Below are positions 1-12,285 of a DNA stretch of 64,000 nucleotides, piece by piece. Below the pieces are notes generated by a model. That model was not told the origin of the DNA and did no database searches. It saw nothing but the letters and a program-made list of their open reading frames with translations. How positions within the stretch are numbered: the stretch's first letter is position 1; every line of letters begins with the position of its first letter. The position numbers and the translations under genes were made by a program. This stretch comes from Timema cristinae (lineage: Eukaryota > Arthropoda > Insecta > Phasmatodea > Timematidae), in assembly GCA_039000515.1 (NCBI GenBank), contig JBCFYV010000100.1:38085456-38149455 (forward strand). Reading direction: 5' to 3'.

Positions 1-97
1 TTCCCCGAAATAATGTTTACACCGTTCCTCCACGCAAATACTGGTATATTTCTCTAAAGTTATACCTTCCTCATACTTAACCTATTAGAATATTTGT

Positions 98-342
98 TTT
101 AGCACCGCGTTTTACTACCCGTTCGTGTTATGTACTATTTACGCTAATAGTTTTAAGGATCAATATGGTTATATTTATAGTAAATGTATCCACATTCGTG
201 GAGAAAGAGAGCAGAAACCCATTTTGGAAAGAAAAAAAACACCCTCAGTGCAGCCAACCGAGATTCGAACCCTCAATCTCCCCATCATCGGCAGTCTAGT
301 CTAATGTGAAAGTAGCGTGTTAAACCATGCGGCCACCGAAGC
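98..342 (-). mobile_element. SINE-A copy, full length
   Basis: Family A carries a tRNA-like head (GGTGGCCGCATGGTCTAA as box A, GGTTCGAATC as box B), a body with TTTTCCACTCTC, and a tail AACCCGAACGGGTAGTAAGA. This diverged copy shows all three on the minus strand. Confidence 0.8.
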
Positions 343-1419
343 GGTAAAATTATTAAAACACTTGTAGCCCAGTTACGTAGTTAGACGCGATGGAAAAAAA
401 AGAGAGATGATGTGGAGGATCTAACTGAATGTCTGCAATCGGTGGTTACTAATTATTGGCGAGTACTGTACTATACCCTATATATGGCAGGTATGGTCGT
501 TAACCCAGAGGGTAACGAGACGGAATGGGGGCACGGGGGGCGGTGAGTTAGGAAGGTGTCTGTGACGGGAAAGAGGGTAAAGAGTGAAAAGGGGGCGGAA
601 GGTGTGTCAGGAAAAGGGAAAGGCCCCGTTAAAACTACGAGTCTAGTGCCCCAAAGCTGTAGAGAAGGGGTTTGGGGACACGAAGGGGTGGTTACAAAGG
701 GTTGGCTGTGCATTGGAACGCGGGTCTAGGAGGTGTCGGAGGAAAAGCAAGAGGGGTTGAGGCGGGGACAGGAAAAGGCCCCGAGAATAATGGCAGCAAA
801 TTGGTTCCCAGAGGTCCACGTGTTTTATCTGCGCTTAGCCACCTAAGAACGAAGGGGCAATTCGTGGGGAATCAATTAGATTGTACCCAGTCCTCTCTTC
901 CCTTCTTCAGTCCCTTGAAACAACAAGGATCTTGAGTTTTGACCTTTAACCTCCTGGACACCAGAATTCCGAGGATCTATATTTATGTAAGGCAAGCTTG
1001 ATCAAACGCTTAAGATGGAGCTGAATAGAATTCAAGCTATGGTAGTATTCTTTTTAAAGTTTAAAGAATTATCAGAATTAATAAGTTATTTGCTTCAGTA
1101 AATAAGTTTAGCTTAATTTTCTTCACAGGGCTATATATATATAAAATAAAGTTTGTTCAGCGTAGTAATTGTTTTCTAAAAGGCCTTTTTCCCTGCCATA
1201 AGTATATTATATATTAGGATATTGGTAGGAAAAAAAGACCTTTCAGAGAGTAATTCCTACCGTGAATGGAAAATATATTTGTTATGATCATTATGGAATT
1301 TGAATAATATTTCTTCTTGGTTTGGTCTAACTAGCCGTTAAGGTTTAGATGTAGGCCTATCCTCGTTCATTTGTTCAGTTTGGCTGGGTGTTGAATAATA
1401 AGTGTATGCTAATCACTTG
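343..1419. other. unassigned, purine-rich 490-940
   Basis: A G-rich block at 490-900 contains AAAGGCCCCG twice (near 620 and 774). Short overlapping ORFs on both strands (80 and 87 codons) lack any recognisable motif. The rest is A/T-rich with no feature. Confidence 0.4.
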
Positions 1420-1546
1420 GAAAATAATTTAGGAAAATCCACTCTAAGCACACACGGTCGGGATTGGAACGCCAATCTCCCCATCAATCGCACAGTCTAT
1501 TCTAGTACGAAAGTGACGCCTTAAACCATTCGACCACTGAAGCAGT
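1420..1546 (-). mobile_element. SINE-A fragment (head and part of body)
   Basis: Head CGACCACTGAAGC to the AGGAAAATCCACTC body; the tail is missing. Confidence 0.6.
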
Positions 1547-2049
1547 AAAGTCACATTCACAAATCAGCTAGGTCCATTTATTTTTGTTGTCTTTTTAGCC
1601 CCCATTTCTTTATAAAATATATATATTTTGCCCCCGATTTCAATGCTGGTAAAGGGAATGCCGAAGGATGTTAGTTTAGCGATAAAGTTTCGAACAGTTG
1701 AATGATAATGTTCACCTGGTCATACCCACAAGTATCCTCGTATGAAGGCCGACACACAGAGGAACGGTTTGCGATTACCGTGTTCTCATGCGTGTGATAC
1801 GACCGAGCTTGTGGCGCCGGGCGGCTCTTGATTCGAACTGAGATCAAACCAACCGCATTCTGCTCTCCTACTTCTCTTACCCTTGAGAAATCCATGGTGG
1901 ATGTAAGCTAGAAAACATCCAAAGGTAATGGATGCCAACATCCCGCTCTAGAATTACTGACTACGATGAAAAGTAGAGCTCTCACTAGTTTTAAATAGTT
2001 CTTCTGGAAACATTTACTATGATCATTAAAAAAAAAAGTATATTATTTT

Positions 2050-2288
2050 TAGCACCGCGTCTTACTACCCGTTACGCTTTTGTACTAATTACGCTAATGG
2101 TTTTAGGGAATAGTAAGGTTATTTATACAAACAGTAAGTGTACCCGCATTTGTGTGGAGCAAGAGGGGAAAGATATTATGGGAAAATCCTCCTCGGTACA
2201 TCCGACCGTGATTCGAACCTCAATCTCCTCGTCATCGGCAGTTTAGCAGACTGCAAGAGTAGCGCGTTAGATCACGCGGCCACCGAAG
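2050..2288 (-). mobile_element. SINE-A copy, full length
   Basis: Head GCGGCCACCGAAGCG (as read on +), box B GATTCGAACCTCAA, tail TAGCACCGCGTCTTACTACC. Confidence 0.85.
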
Positions 2289-2447
2289 CGTGTAAAAAGC
2301 ATGCTCTGGTAAAAATACAGAACCTTATCTGACAGCTAGAAAAATTACTATAGCTCCCTCAGATATAAGACAACCTGCGCAGACCCACATTATTCTACTG
2401 CGCAGGGTGAGAATCATTATATGATCGGCGCTTGCTTGCATGCTTCG

Positions 2448-3303
2448 CTTCGCTTCGGCTGTCTGGAAACATGTGTTTCGCTAGCTAGATGCATGCTTCG
2501 CTTCGGCTGTCTGGAAGCATGTGTTTCGCTAGCTAGACACTTGCTTCGCTTCGGCTGTCTGGAAGCATGTGTTTCGCTAGCTAGATACATGCTTCGCTTC
2601 GGCTGTCTGGAAGCATGTGTTTCGCTAGCTAGACACTTGCTTCGCTTCGGCTGTCTGGAAGCATGTGTTTCGCTAGCTAGACACATGCTTCGCTTCGGCT
2701 GTCTGGAAGCATGTGTTTCGCTAGCTAGACACTTGCTTCGCTTCGGCTGTCTGGAAGCATGTGTTTCGCTAGCTAGACACATACTTCGCTTCGGCTGTCT
2801 GGAAGCATGTGTTTCGCTAGCTAGACACTTGCTTCGCTTCGGCTGTCTGGAAGCATGTGTTTCGCTAGCTAGACACATACTTCGCTTCGGCTGTCTGGAA
2901 GCATGTGTTTCGCTAGCTAGACACATACTTCGCTTCGGCTGTCTGGAAGCATGTGTTTCGCTAGCTAGACACATACTTCGCTTCGACTGTCTGGAAGCAT
3001 GTGTTTCGCTAGCTAGACACATACTTCGCTTCGGCTGTCTGGAAGCATGTGTTTCGCTAGCTAGACACTTGCTTCGCTTCGGCTGTCTGGAAGCATGTGT
3101 TTCGCTAGCTAGACACATACTTCGCTTCGGCTGTCTGGAAGCATGTGTTTCGCTAGCTAGACACATACTGCGCTTCGGCTGTCTGGAAGCATGTGTTTCG
3201 CTAGCTAGACACATACTGCGCTTCGGCTGTCTGGAAGCATGTGTTTCGCTAGCTAGACACATACTTCGCTTCGGCTGTCTGGAAGCATGTGTTTCGCTAG
3301 TAG
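2448..3303. repeat. 48-bp satellite array, about 18 copies
   Basis: Unit GCTTCGCTTCGGCTGTCTGG, then AAGCATGTGTTTCGCTAGCT and AGACACAT or a variant. Units are almost identical. The last bases vary (ACACTTGC, ACACATGC, ACACATAC), with partial alternation early in the array. Because 48 is a multiple of three and no stop occurs, both strands translate as 309-residue repeats; these are not genes. A CTAGCTAG palindrome lies in each unit. Confidence 0.97.
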
Positions 3304-3718
3304 ACAAGAATAAACTGTTGTGTGATTTAATGTGCAGCTGTAACATTTGATAAATATTTTAAATACCTTATAAAATAACATAAATAAAATTCAAGTCTGG
3401 ATTTAAGGGAAGATTACAGGACCTCCACAAATCAGGTCCCACACAAACTGTTGCAATAAAATGGATATTTCTCTTTCGGCTGATTTCATTTAAAAAAATC
3501 TAGTTCAGATTTTTGGGCAGAAAATTTATGACTAAAATAAAATTATATTCAGCAGAACCTTGCTAATCCGAACTAATTGGAACCGAAGCTGGTTCGGATT
3601 AGCGAAAATTCAGAGTAAGCTGGAGAATACTGGGATAGAGTATTTTCACAAATTTTAAATTACATTTGAGTGAGTTTAATCAAATTTTAATTTATATAAC
3701 TGATGTACAACACGTAAT

Positions 3719-4009
3719 CTTTGGTGACCTGGTGGTCTAGGGGTAAGGTGCTGTGCTGGGGGTCCGGAGTTCAATCCTCGGTCCCGGTACAGATTTATCT
3801 GATTGCCAAACCCTTCCTTCACCTCTGACAAGACGTGTATTAATCACAACTTGTGAATGTGAGGAATGCCAGGCCTCCACCGTGGTTCGGATCCCACGTT
3901 AAACTGTAGATCCTCCATTTCATCTCACAATCAACCTACCATTACACATTAGCGTAAGTGCCTATAACCCGAACGGGTAGTAAGACGTGGTGCTAGTAAT
4001 AATAATAAT
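3719..4009 (+). mobile_element. SINE-B copy with 10-bp target duplication
   Basis: Family B has head GTGACCTGGTGGTCTAGGGG, box B GGTTCAATCCTCGG, a long private body (ACCCTTCCTTCACCTCTGAC, GTGGTTCGGATTCCACGTT), then the A/C-type tail and (AAT)n. AACACGTAAT flanks it at 3709-3718 and 4010-4019. Confidence 0.9.
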
Positions 4010-4019
4010 AACACGTAAT

Positions 4020-4442
4020 GTGTACTGTAATTATTTTTAGTTACAGGACTGCACATTGTGTTGACTACAACATGTAAATATTAAGCATTTATTATCAAAT
4101 ATTACTATTACTTACAATTATCTTTTAACTTTGAACTTGTTAACCATAAAATATATTTCATTTTACTTTCCCCCCCCCTCCCCCTCCCCCCCACATTTTC
4201 TGAAAAGTCTGTTCAGATTATACGGAATTTTGAATTATCAGGGTTCGTTATAAAGGAGCTTTACTGTAATATTTGCATTCAAAGTTTTGACATTTATGTC
4301 TGTCCTAATCAAAACAAACAAAGTAGGAAATATTCTATAAAATTTCGTTTTAAACAAATCTAATTTATTGTGATGACAATAATTCCTTTGATTCCTGTCA
4401 TTGTCAAAAACACTTTCATTAATGAAATATGGGTTTACCCTT
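4020..4442. other. nothing recognised
   Basis: A/T-rich with a C-run at 4170-4192. The upstream stretch 3304-3718 is likewise empty. Confidence 0.5.
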
Positions 4443-4550
4443 TATCTGAATTAATGATCGGGCTGGATGTTGTGTCTGTTCTAGATTTAAGTCACTTTAT
4501 AAGTCGTGTGCTGATAGTCGGATTAGAAAGTGTACGTTAAATACCTTTAA
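4443..4550 (+). mobile_element. SINE-D 3' fragment
   Basis: CTGGATGTTGTGTCTGTTCT, TTTAAGT…TTATAA and AGAAAGTGTACGTTAA match the body of family D (full copies at 12062, 27708 and 32270). Confidence 0.6.
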
Positions 4551-5039
4551 AAAAATAAGAGGGAAAAAAAAGGTTGAAGCGTTGGCTGGAAAAATATTTG
4601 TGGTTTGTTGGGGTCTCCTAATTTTACAGCCCCAGGGCAGTTCTAAATTTGACCCTGATAATATAATATAATCTATGTTTTTTATTTTATAAAATTTTAT
4701 TTCTACAACAAATCTAGTTTAATTATTGGTACCGGTGAGTCAGTAGTTAAAAGTTAACAAATTTAAAGATCACGAAATAAGGGTTACTCCATACAAAACC
4801 ACTAAAATTAAATACAATTCATGAAGGTAGAACAGTTCCGGACGATAAAGTGTTTCATCAAGTGGATTACTAAAGTGGTTCGGTATAAAAGGGATGGTTT
4901 TCAGTGTTACGATTCTCAAAGCGTGAATCCATTCATTCAACCATTCACTTGAGTGTCGGAAAGTTCACCTGCTAACAACGAAACGCGTTCCAGAGTTTGT
5001 TAAACAAATGGGGTAAGCTAGTTTACGAAAATACTCGTT

Positions 5040-5115
5040 TATGGAGCCGAAAGGATGAATGGCTAGTTCACTTTTTCTTATAGATACTGGTTCGATTCCC
5101 GTATAGATCTTTTAT
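5040..5115 (+). repeat. tRNA-like SINE head, unassigned
   Basis: GGATGAATGGCTAGTTCAC resembles a box A region and GGTTCGATTCCCG a box B. No clear cloverleaf and no body shared with the other families. Confidence 0.35.
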
Positions 5116-5189
5116 ATATTTGTTCATCCTATTATCTATAATTATAAATAAAGTATGTGTTTAAAGTGGTGTTTTTTATTAATTTTCTT

Positions 5190-5413
5190 ATCACCGCATC
5201 TTACTACCCATCTGTGATATAGGCCCTAAACTTATATACTAATTACACTAATGGTTTAATTAAAAGGAAGTGCACCCACATTTGCGTGTAAGGAGAGTGG
5301 AAAACCGTATAGGTAAAACCACCCTCGATGCACCCTACCGGGACCAATCTCCCCAATTTCTTCAGTCTAGTCCAACACGATAGTAGCGCTTAGATCACGC
5401 GGCCATCGAAGCG
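5190..5413 (-). mobile_element. SINE-A copy
   Basis: Tail ATCACCGCATCTTACTACCC to head GCGGCCATCGAAGCGGG. Confidence 0.8.
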
Positions 5414-5431
5414 GGTTAGATTGGCTATTAC

Positions 5432-5525
5432 TGGCTCATTGGTATAGTGGTCAGTGCACCTGGCTACGAAACTATGGGTCAAGGGTTCGATTATCGGCTG
5501 GCACCAAGTTTTTTTTTTTTTTTTT
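5432..5525 (+). repeat. tRNA-like sequence followed by poly-T
   Basis: GGCTCATTGGTATAGTGGTC is a box-A-like segment and GGGTTCGATTATCGG a box B, then GCACC and T16. The acceptor stem does not pair, so it is a tRNA-derived SINE head rather than a tRNA gene. Confidence 0.4.
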
Positions 5526-5839
5526 TCTATAAGGAGAATTATCCTGTCACCAGAGTTTTGGTTAGTCTTAGGTTAGGTTAAGATCACTCCTGATTTCGCA
5601 GCTTCATAATTACTATAATCTCATTGTAGGTATGACGTATAGACAACCTCCTATGTTGTACCCTGGGTAACATTCTGTGCTACTATAGTGGGTAATAGTC
5701 TACATACACAAATGATAAAACTAGATATTACAAATCTATTCTGGTCACGAATGCGATACGCTAAAAATAAAAGTGATTATTAATGCTTGATATTTTGTTT
5801 TAAGTTGAGTTATTTTGTATCTTGTTTGCGTATTTAATT

Positions 5840-5998
5840 ACAGTGAGTTGTAAATGTGTGGATTGCCAATCCTCCACCGTGGTTCGGATTCCACTTTAAA
5901 CTGTAGGTCCTCCATTTCATCTCACAATCACCCTACCATTACACATTAGCGTAAGTACGTATAACCCGAATGGGTAGTAAGACTAGTGCTAATAATCA
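5840..5998 (+). mobile_element. SINE-B copy, 5' truncated
   Basis: Begins inside the body (TTGTAAATGTGTGGATTGCC) and runs through GGTTCGGATTCCAC to the shared tail. Confidence 0.85.
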
Positions 5999-6019
5999 TT
6001 ACAGTGAGTATCTCGGGGA

Positions 6020-6175
6020 TAGTAGTAAGGTAGCATTTATAGGAAACGTTCGCGCATTTGCCTGGATGAGAGAGAGAGAAACACTCTAGGTAAAACCACC
6101 CTGAGTACATTCATCCGGGACGCGAACCTCAGCCTTCCCATCAATGGCATACCAGACTAGACCAGTTAGACCTTG
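6020..6175 (-). mobile_element. SINE-A fragment, degraded
   Basis: Body and head of family A without the tail: GCATTTGCCTGGATGAGAG, GGTAAAACCACCCT, GACGCGAACCTCAGCCTTCC. Confidence 0.55.
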
Positions 6176-6544
6176 AGTCCACGTGCCTCCCCCTTCTCAC
6201 CCAGAATGGACAGATTTCATTTTAAATTTTTAAATTTAATAAATTTAAATATTTACACCTTTTCTGTTATTTTAGAGAATACAATATAGTGATGACCGGT
6301 TTTATATATTTAAAAAAAAAAGTAAAGCTTAACACACAATTATTTGCTGTCACTAAAACTAGAATACAATAATTACAATAAAGGGATGTGTAAGTTTTAA
6401 TAAATCATATTAAAAATTAATTGAAAGTTAATTAAAAGCAATATTTTCAAAATACTATTTTTTTTCAGTTATTTATTTCAGTAATAGATTTAGTTTTCAT
6501 TTGGCGCTGCTTTAATTTATTTATAATGAAATTATTGTTATGGT

Positions 6545-7290
6545 AAAAAAAATCTAACTCGATATTTTGATAAATGTCGAAGTTTTATGAGCCCCTGAAA
6601 CAGAAAATTCGTTTTCCCGATGCTTTCTGTCTGTATCTAGGCCTAGATCCGAAACCATTTTACCAATCGGGCTAAAACTTGGCACCTAAGGTTTTTATAA
6701 AGGTTCACCGAAGAGTTTTTGAAATTAGATATCTAATCCTAAAATTAACGATAGCCAATTGAAGGACAAAAAGTGAAAGAAACAATTTTCTCGAAATCTT
6801 ATATGATTTTTGAATATTATTTTATCCAAGCATTGTTTAACATTACAAACGCAACGAAATTCTCATTTTTAATTTAAAATTATTTTGAGGTTACTTCACA
6901 GCATAAACATCAAATTTTGGTCATATCTCTACAACTATTTGAGATATGAAATTCATTATCTTTGTATGACTATTAAAAATAGAAATATTTTATTTTAAAT
7001 ATATTTTTATAAAAACCAATAACTTATGAGCTATAAGCAAATAAGCTATATTTTCTTTGTAGAGATCTTTGAAAAATTAAATGGACTGTTATGCTATTTA
7101 TTGGAAAAAGATGTTCCTTTTATTCTTAATGTTTATGTAATAGTGTATATTATTTAATATATTATATTCTTTGATTGAGTGTTTCCGTAACAATGTATAC
7201 TGTTTAGTTTCACAAATTTTAAGCATTTTTGGTAAATGTCTATATTTTAAAATAAAAGAGAGAGAAAGTATGTTCGAGGCACCATATTAT
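6545..7290 (+). mobile_element. diverged relative of the ~1.5-kb repeat
   Basis: It shares AATCGGGCTAAAACTTGG, GAAATTAGATATCTAA, the TTTGAGATATGAAAT segment and the 3' GTTTCACAAATTTTA end with the copies at 13.3 and 41.4 kb. Confidence 0.6.
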
Positions 7291-7299
7291 TTATTTTAA

Positions 7300-8144
7300 A
7301 AATTAAGACCACATAAAACCATACCACGCTATTACGTTTGGCCGGATCTATATTATCTACCTAAGTTAGATGTCAGCCAAAGGAGATGGTCTTAAAATGT
7401 TTAACTTAACTTTTTACTTTCATAGTTCCCAAAGGAATGATTTGAGTATAGAAGCCATGGGGGGCGGAGGGGTGGGGCCTAAATAACCTTTTATTATATA
7501 TATATATATTATTATATGTTTCTTTATGTAAGCTACCCAAAGCGTATGTTGTGGGAATATTTCGTATTGAATATTGTTTGACCATATTCCTACACAAAGA
7601 AAGTTGGGGACCAAAAAAATTATCGTATTTGTACAACAATCCTAAGCGAATGTTTATCTTACTCTCCCATTTTACGCAGAATTTTTCTGCATGTATTATT
7701 GGCGTTGCGGTATAAACATATCGTAGTTAATTATACTTTGAAAAAAGTGGTAATAATAAATGCTAGAGTTTCAAAAAAAGAAAAGAAAATTTACTCACGT
7801 ATAGTTCATCAAATTTTCTTGATAAATAACATTGCATAGCAATCACATTCTTAAGTCTTCCCTCAGCCGCTTCCATCTCCAACAATGGTTATAAAAATAA
7901 TCTTACAAAATTAACGTTTCGTTAAATAAAAACAACATCATCAACATTAATGAAAAAGTAATTAATTAATTTGTAAAAGCTAGCTCATTTATTATGTATG
8001 GCTTGTTCTAACTCTCAGGTTAATATAGTATATTCACAGTAAGTTTAAATGTTTAAAATAAAATTTAATATTGATTTTATTACTACATAAATATACCTTT
8101 GATTCATTTTCTATCCATGAAATTTTATAACATATTCTATTTTC
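7300..8144. other. nothing recognised
   Basis: A/T-rich unique-looking sequence with a TA microsatellite near 7495. ORFs of 64-77 codons on the minus strand look like chance. Confidence 0.5.
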
Positions 8145-8392
8145 TTCTCCCATGTCTTACTACCCATCCAGGTTATATACCGGTACCTTTTAATCCCATT
8201 AATTGATTGAAGTGGATAAGATAGAATTTATAAGAAATGTACTCGCACTAGCGATTAGGGAGAGTGGGAAACAGTTTAAGGGGGGAAAACACCCACAGTA
8301 CACCTTGACGGTATTTTATCACCGACTTCCCCATCAAAGGCAAACCATAATAGATGAGCTAGACATTTAGTCGGCTTAGCCACCGATACGAT
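8145..8392 (-). mobile_element. SINE-A copy, diverged
   Basis: CATGTCTTACTACCCATCCA tail to TTAGCCACCGATACG head. Confidence 0.7.
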
Positions 8393-8446
8393 TCATATTT
8401 GTATATAACTATTAAAGACCAAGTATATCTGAATACTACCTGATTT

Positions 8447-8690
8447 TATGACCGCATGGTCTAATGCGCTACTCTCGTGTTGGACTAGACTGCCGATGAC
8501 GGGGAGATTGAGGTTCGAATCTCGTTCGGGTGTACTGAGGGTGGTTTTTACAAAATAGTTTTCCACTCTTTCCCCACTCAAATGTGGGTTCACTTTCTCT
8601 AAATATAAACTTCCTAATACCTAAAACCATTATTGTAATTAGTACATAAGCGTATAAGCCAAGCGGGTAGTAAGACTCGGTGATTAAAAA
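8447..8690 (+). mobile_element. SINE-A copy, full length
   Basis: Head GACCGCATGGTCTAATGCGC, box B GGTTCGAATCTCG, tail GCGGGTAGTAAGACTCGGTG. Confidence 0.88.
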
Positions 8691-8759
8691 CAAATTCATA
8701 GCAAGGTAATAAAAAATTAACTAAAGTTGATCTCTAGGTTAAATAGTAGGGACCGTGAT

Positions 8760-8953
8760 TTAAAGTTTTAAGGATTAGGAAGGTTTAATTTTTATAGGAA
8801 ATGTATCCACATTGTTTCTAGAGGGAGAATGGAAAACAATTTTGGAAAAAAATACCTCAATATACCCGACCGAGATTCAAACTTCGATCTCCCCGTCATT
8901 GGCAAACTAGTCCACCCAAGATAGCGCCTTAGACATTTGGTCACTGGGCGGGT
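8760..8953 (-). mobile_element. SINE-A copy, tail lost
   Basis: Body GGAAGGTTTAATTTTTATAG through CGACCGAGATTCAAACTTCG to head TTTGGTCACTGGGCGGG. Confidence 0.7.
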
Positions 8954-9240
8954 CTTGTCACAACTAATCTATTCTCCAAAAGAACGAACTGTTGAATGCT
9001 CAATAAACCCATATTTAATATTAATAAACTACCGAGATTTTCAATTATATGTATTTAAATATCATAAGTCATGAAACATGATCTGAAATCATTGGACTAG
9101 ACTTAGAATAACCATGATAAAATATTCATAATAATATGTTTACTAAAATAATATGTTGTACATAATTTAAACAAAATAGTATATAAATAATTCTAGTTTA
9201 TGTTAGTTATTTTATAACAAACTGGATCGTACATATCCTT

Positions 9241-9455
9241 AGAAGGAACTGACTTCTCCATGACGTCATAGAAGGAAAGGTTGAGGTAAAGAGGAGCGTA
9301 GGGAGGAGGAATATTCAAATATTAGCTGACTTGAAGGAAAGAAGAAAATTCTGTGAGCTGAAGGAGGAGGCAAAGGACAAGGTGCATTGGGCGCTCTATA
9401 TTCACTCACAAAAACGAATGGACCTGTCGTAAGACAGAACACCTGATAATAAATT
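9241..9455 (+). mobile_element. LINE 3' end remnant
   Basis: Frames contain LLHDVIEGKVEVKRSVGRR and DLKERRKFCELKEEAKDKVH, resembling the zinc-knuckle-like C-terminus of insect non-LTR retrotransposon polymerases. The 3' end is CCTGTCGTAAGACAGAACAC then CTGATAATAA. Broken by shifts. Confidence 0.6.
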
Positions 9456-9566
9456 ATAATTTTATAACAAGTTAGATAAAATTGTTGATCAAAAAAAGGG
9501 TAGATCTATTATTATTATTTTATTTAAATAGTAATTATTTTCTAATTATGTTTGATTAATATCTTA

Positions 9567-9840
9567 GGTGACCTTGTGGTCTAGGGGTAAGGTGTCAGAC
9601 TTCTGTGCTGGGGTCTGGGGTTCAATCCTCGGTACCGGCACAGATTTATCTGATCACCAAACCCTTCCTTCACCTCTGACAAGACATCTTGTGAATGTGG
9701 GGAATGCCAGGCCGCCACCGTGGTTTCGGATCCCACGTTAAACTGTAGGTCCTCCATTTCATCTCACAATCACCCTACCATTACACATTAGCGTAAGTGC
9801 GTATAACCCGAACGGGTAGTAAGACGCAGTACTAGTGATG

Positions 9841-9871
<31 letters not shown>
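9567..9871 (+). mobile_element. SINE-B copy with long (AAT)n tail
   Basis: GGTGACCTTGTGGTCTAGGG head to GTAAGACGCAGTACTAG and about ten AAT units. Confidence 0.88.
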
Positions 9872-9872
<1 letters not shown>

Positions 9873-10639
9873 TATATCTTCCGGTACATACATATCACCT
9901 AGGATCGAGATTGTAAGAATTAAAATAAAGTAATATAGAACGTAAAAACTGCTAAAATAAAACAAGACTATAAAGTAAAATTTAGTTAATCTCATTCAAA
10001 ATGTGTTCTAAAAATTTAAAATGATGTAACATAATATATTGTCAGTAAAAAAACTAACATCTAAAAAACCCCTTTGTAAGTGTTTTTTTTCTTCTACGAC
10101 AAAGATAAAATTTCTTGAGACTTTGTTCTTAAGGTCTTACTTTATAAGAAGATTGTTTGTGTGTGCATGTAAATGTTTTACCTGTAAAATAGTGTGTGTA
10201 GCCTATACTAAGACCATAGCTTAAAGGATTTCGACCAAACATATACCACTAAGTAAGAGGTTGTTACACAGGGAATTTCATACTTGCAAAGTGACTGTTT
10301 ATTATGTTAAGAGAACACTTTAAGGTAAAGTGTATCTTAGAGTGAGTGTGATTTTATTTTTAAATTTTGTATGGGATATAGGAAAGTTCTGTTGTTGTTT
10401 TTTAACTTTAAAAAATATAAATTAAAATAACTTGATTTAGATTAGATAATAAAATTTAATTTTAAATGTGTGTTTTTTGTTTCAGAAACTGGGTAAGAGT
10501 GTATAGGCTGACGTTCTATTCCAACCGGTGATGGTGAAAATGGTTTTATTTTTCCCTCTGTGGTAGTATAACTTCTAGGAAAATCTTGGTTTAGATTACA
10601 AATGTCAACATCTTTTTAGTACTTCTTTTTATTAATACA

Positions 10640-10924
10640 AAGGTGGTCTAGGGGTAAGATATCATACTTCTATACTGGGGGTCCGGGGTTCAATCCTCGG
10701 TCCCGGCAAAGATTTATCTGATTACCAAACCCTTCCTTCACCTCTGACAAGACGTGTATTAATCACAACTTGTGAATGTGTGAAATGCCAGGCCTCCACC
10801 GTGGTTCGGATTCCACGTTAAACTGTTGGTCTTCCATTACATCACACAATCACCCTATCATTACACATAAGCGTAAGTGCTTATAACCCGAACGGGTAGT
10901 AAGACGTGGTGCTAATAATTATAG
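10640..10924 (+). mobile_element. SINE-B copy with 10-bp target duplication
   Basis: The head starts at AAGGTGGTCTAGGGG. TATTAATACA flanks it at 10630-10639 and 10925-10934. Confidence 0.88.
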
Positions 10925-11016
10925 TATTAATACATCTTCTAATTATTTTGTATTATAGCGAAACAAATTAAAATAGACATATTAATATAAAATATCTTAA
11001 TAAAAGAATTATTCAC

Positions 11017-11230
11017 TTTGGTGGCCACATAATCTAAGGCATTACTCTCGCAACAGATTATACAACCGATGATGGGGAGATCACGGTAACATCCTAAAAA
11101 AAATCCCACTCGCTTTCCATGCAAATGCAGGTACACTTAATTTAAATTAAACTTTCCCCATCCCTAACACATAAGTTTAATTAGTAAATAAGCGTATAAC
11201 CCGAATGGGAAGTAATATGAGGTGCTAAAA
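11017..11230 (+). mobile_element. SINE-A copy, diverged
   Basis: GGTGGCCACATAATCTAAGG head, tail AACCCGAATGGGAAGTAATA. Confidence 0.75.
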
Positions 11231-11666
11231 AAATTTTAAAAAATTATTTCGGCTTAGGGGTTATGTTTGTATTGAAATACCAATATTAGTGGTACGTCCA
11301 ACACCATAAGTTTATTAAAAAAATGATAGTGATTAACAGTGCTACGTCAGAGAAAATGCACCAGCATTAGAATAAAGGTAATTGGAAAACACACTGATAA
11401 ATCACATTTCAAAAACCATCAAGTCACCTACTCTCTATGAAGTTTTTACTTGGATTTTATTTTTAGAGTTTTGATATGAAAGACCTTTTAGAAAATACAA
11501 ACATTATTTGAGGGTAATATCGATAATATTTTTATTTTATTAGTGCAATTTTTTAGGTATTTATAATAAAAAGGAAAAATGTATCCCACAGATCACATGA
11601 CTTAACGTATGAGTACGCGAAATTATATTTAATGGCTGTATAACTGTATATTAATAAAGCAACTTA

Positions 11667-11940
11667 GGTGACCTGGTGGTCTAGGGGTAAGGTGTCAGAC
11701 TTCTGTGCTGGCGGCCGGGTTCAATCCTCGGTCCCGGCAAAGATTTATCTGATTGCCAAACCCTTCCTTCACCTCTGACAAGACATCTTGTGAATGTAGG
11801 GAATGCCAGGCCTCCACCGTGGTTCGGATTCCACGTTAAACTGTAGGTCCTCCATTTCATCTCACAATCACCCTACCATTACACATTAGCGTAAGTGCGT
11901 ATAACCCGAACGGGTAGTAAGACGTGGTACTAATAATAAT
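11667..11940 (+). mobile_element. SINE-B copy with 14-bp target duplication
   Basis: Full length from GGTGACCTGGTGG to (AAT)n. AATAAAGCAACTTA flanks it at 11653-11666 and 11941-11954. Confidence 0.93.
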
Positions 11941-12061
11941 AATAAAGCAACTTAAAGATTTTCAACACAGTCCACTCACTTCCTTTTACAAAGAGAGTTT
12001 CCAGGAAATATGTATAAATTACTCATATGTTAGGAGCGTCGATTACATTCTCATTTTTTCA

Positions 12062-12285
12062 TTTATTTGAGTTATTAAACGTACACTTTATAAACCAACT
12101 GATTTTATCAACACATGACTTATAAACTAACTTAAGTTTATAATAGACACAACATCCAGCCCCTGTTGTTAGTTCATCGCCGTTAAAGAGGAAACCCACA
12201 TTTCACCAACGATACATTTTTCGGCTATGCCAGGAATCGAACCCGGAACATTCAGTAGTCAGACATGCTAACGACTAAGCTAAGG
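12062..12285 (-). mobile_element. SINE-D copy, full length
   Basis: Family D, as read on +, runs TTTATAAACCAACTGATTTT, GACACAACATCCAGCCCC, CCCACATTTCACCAACGATA, GGAATCGAACCCGG (box B complement) and GCTAACGACTAAGCTAAGG (head). Confidence 0.8.

Noticed and set aside
2448..3303. CRISPR-like array
   Set aside because: Units are contiguous without unique spacers, and the DNA is animal nuclear sequence.
2417..3350. 309-residue ORFs on both strands
   Set aside because: They arise from a 48-bp tandem repeat lacking stops; neither strand shows a gene start context or non-repeat domain.
5432..5515. tRNA gene followed by a T-run terminator
   Set aside because: No consistent cloverleaf; the ends do not pair.
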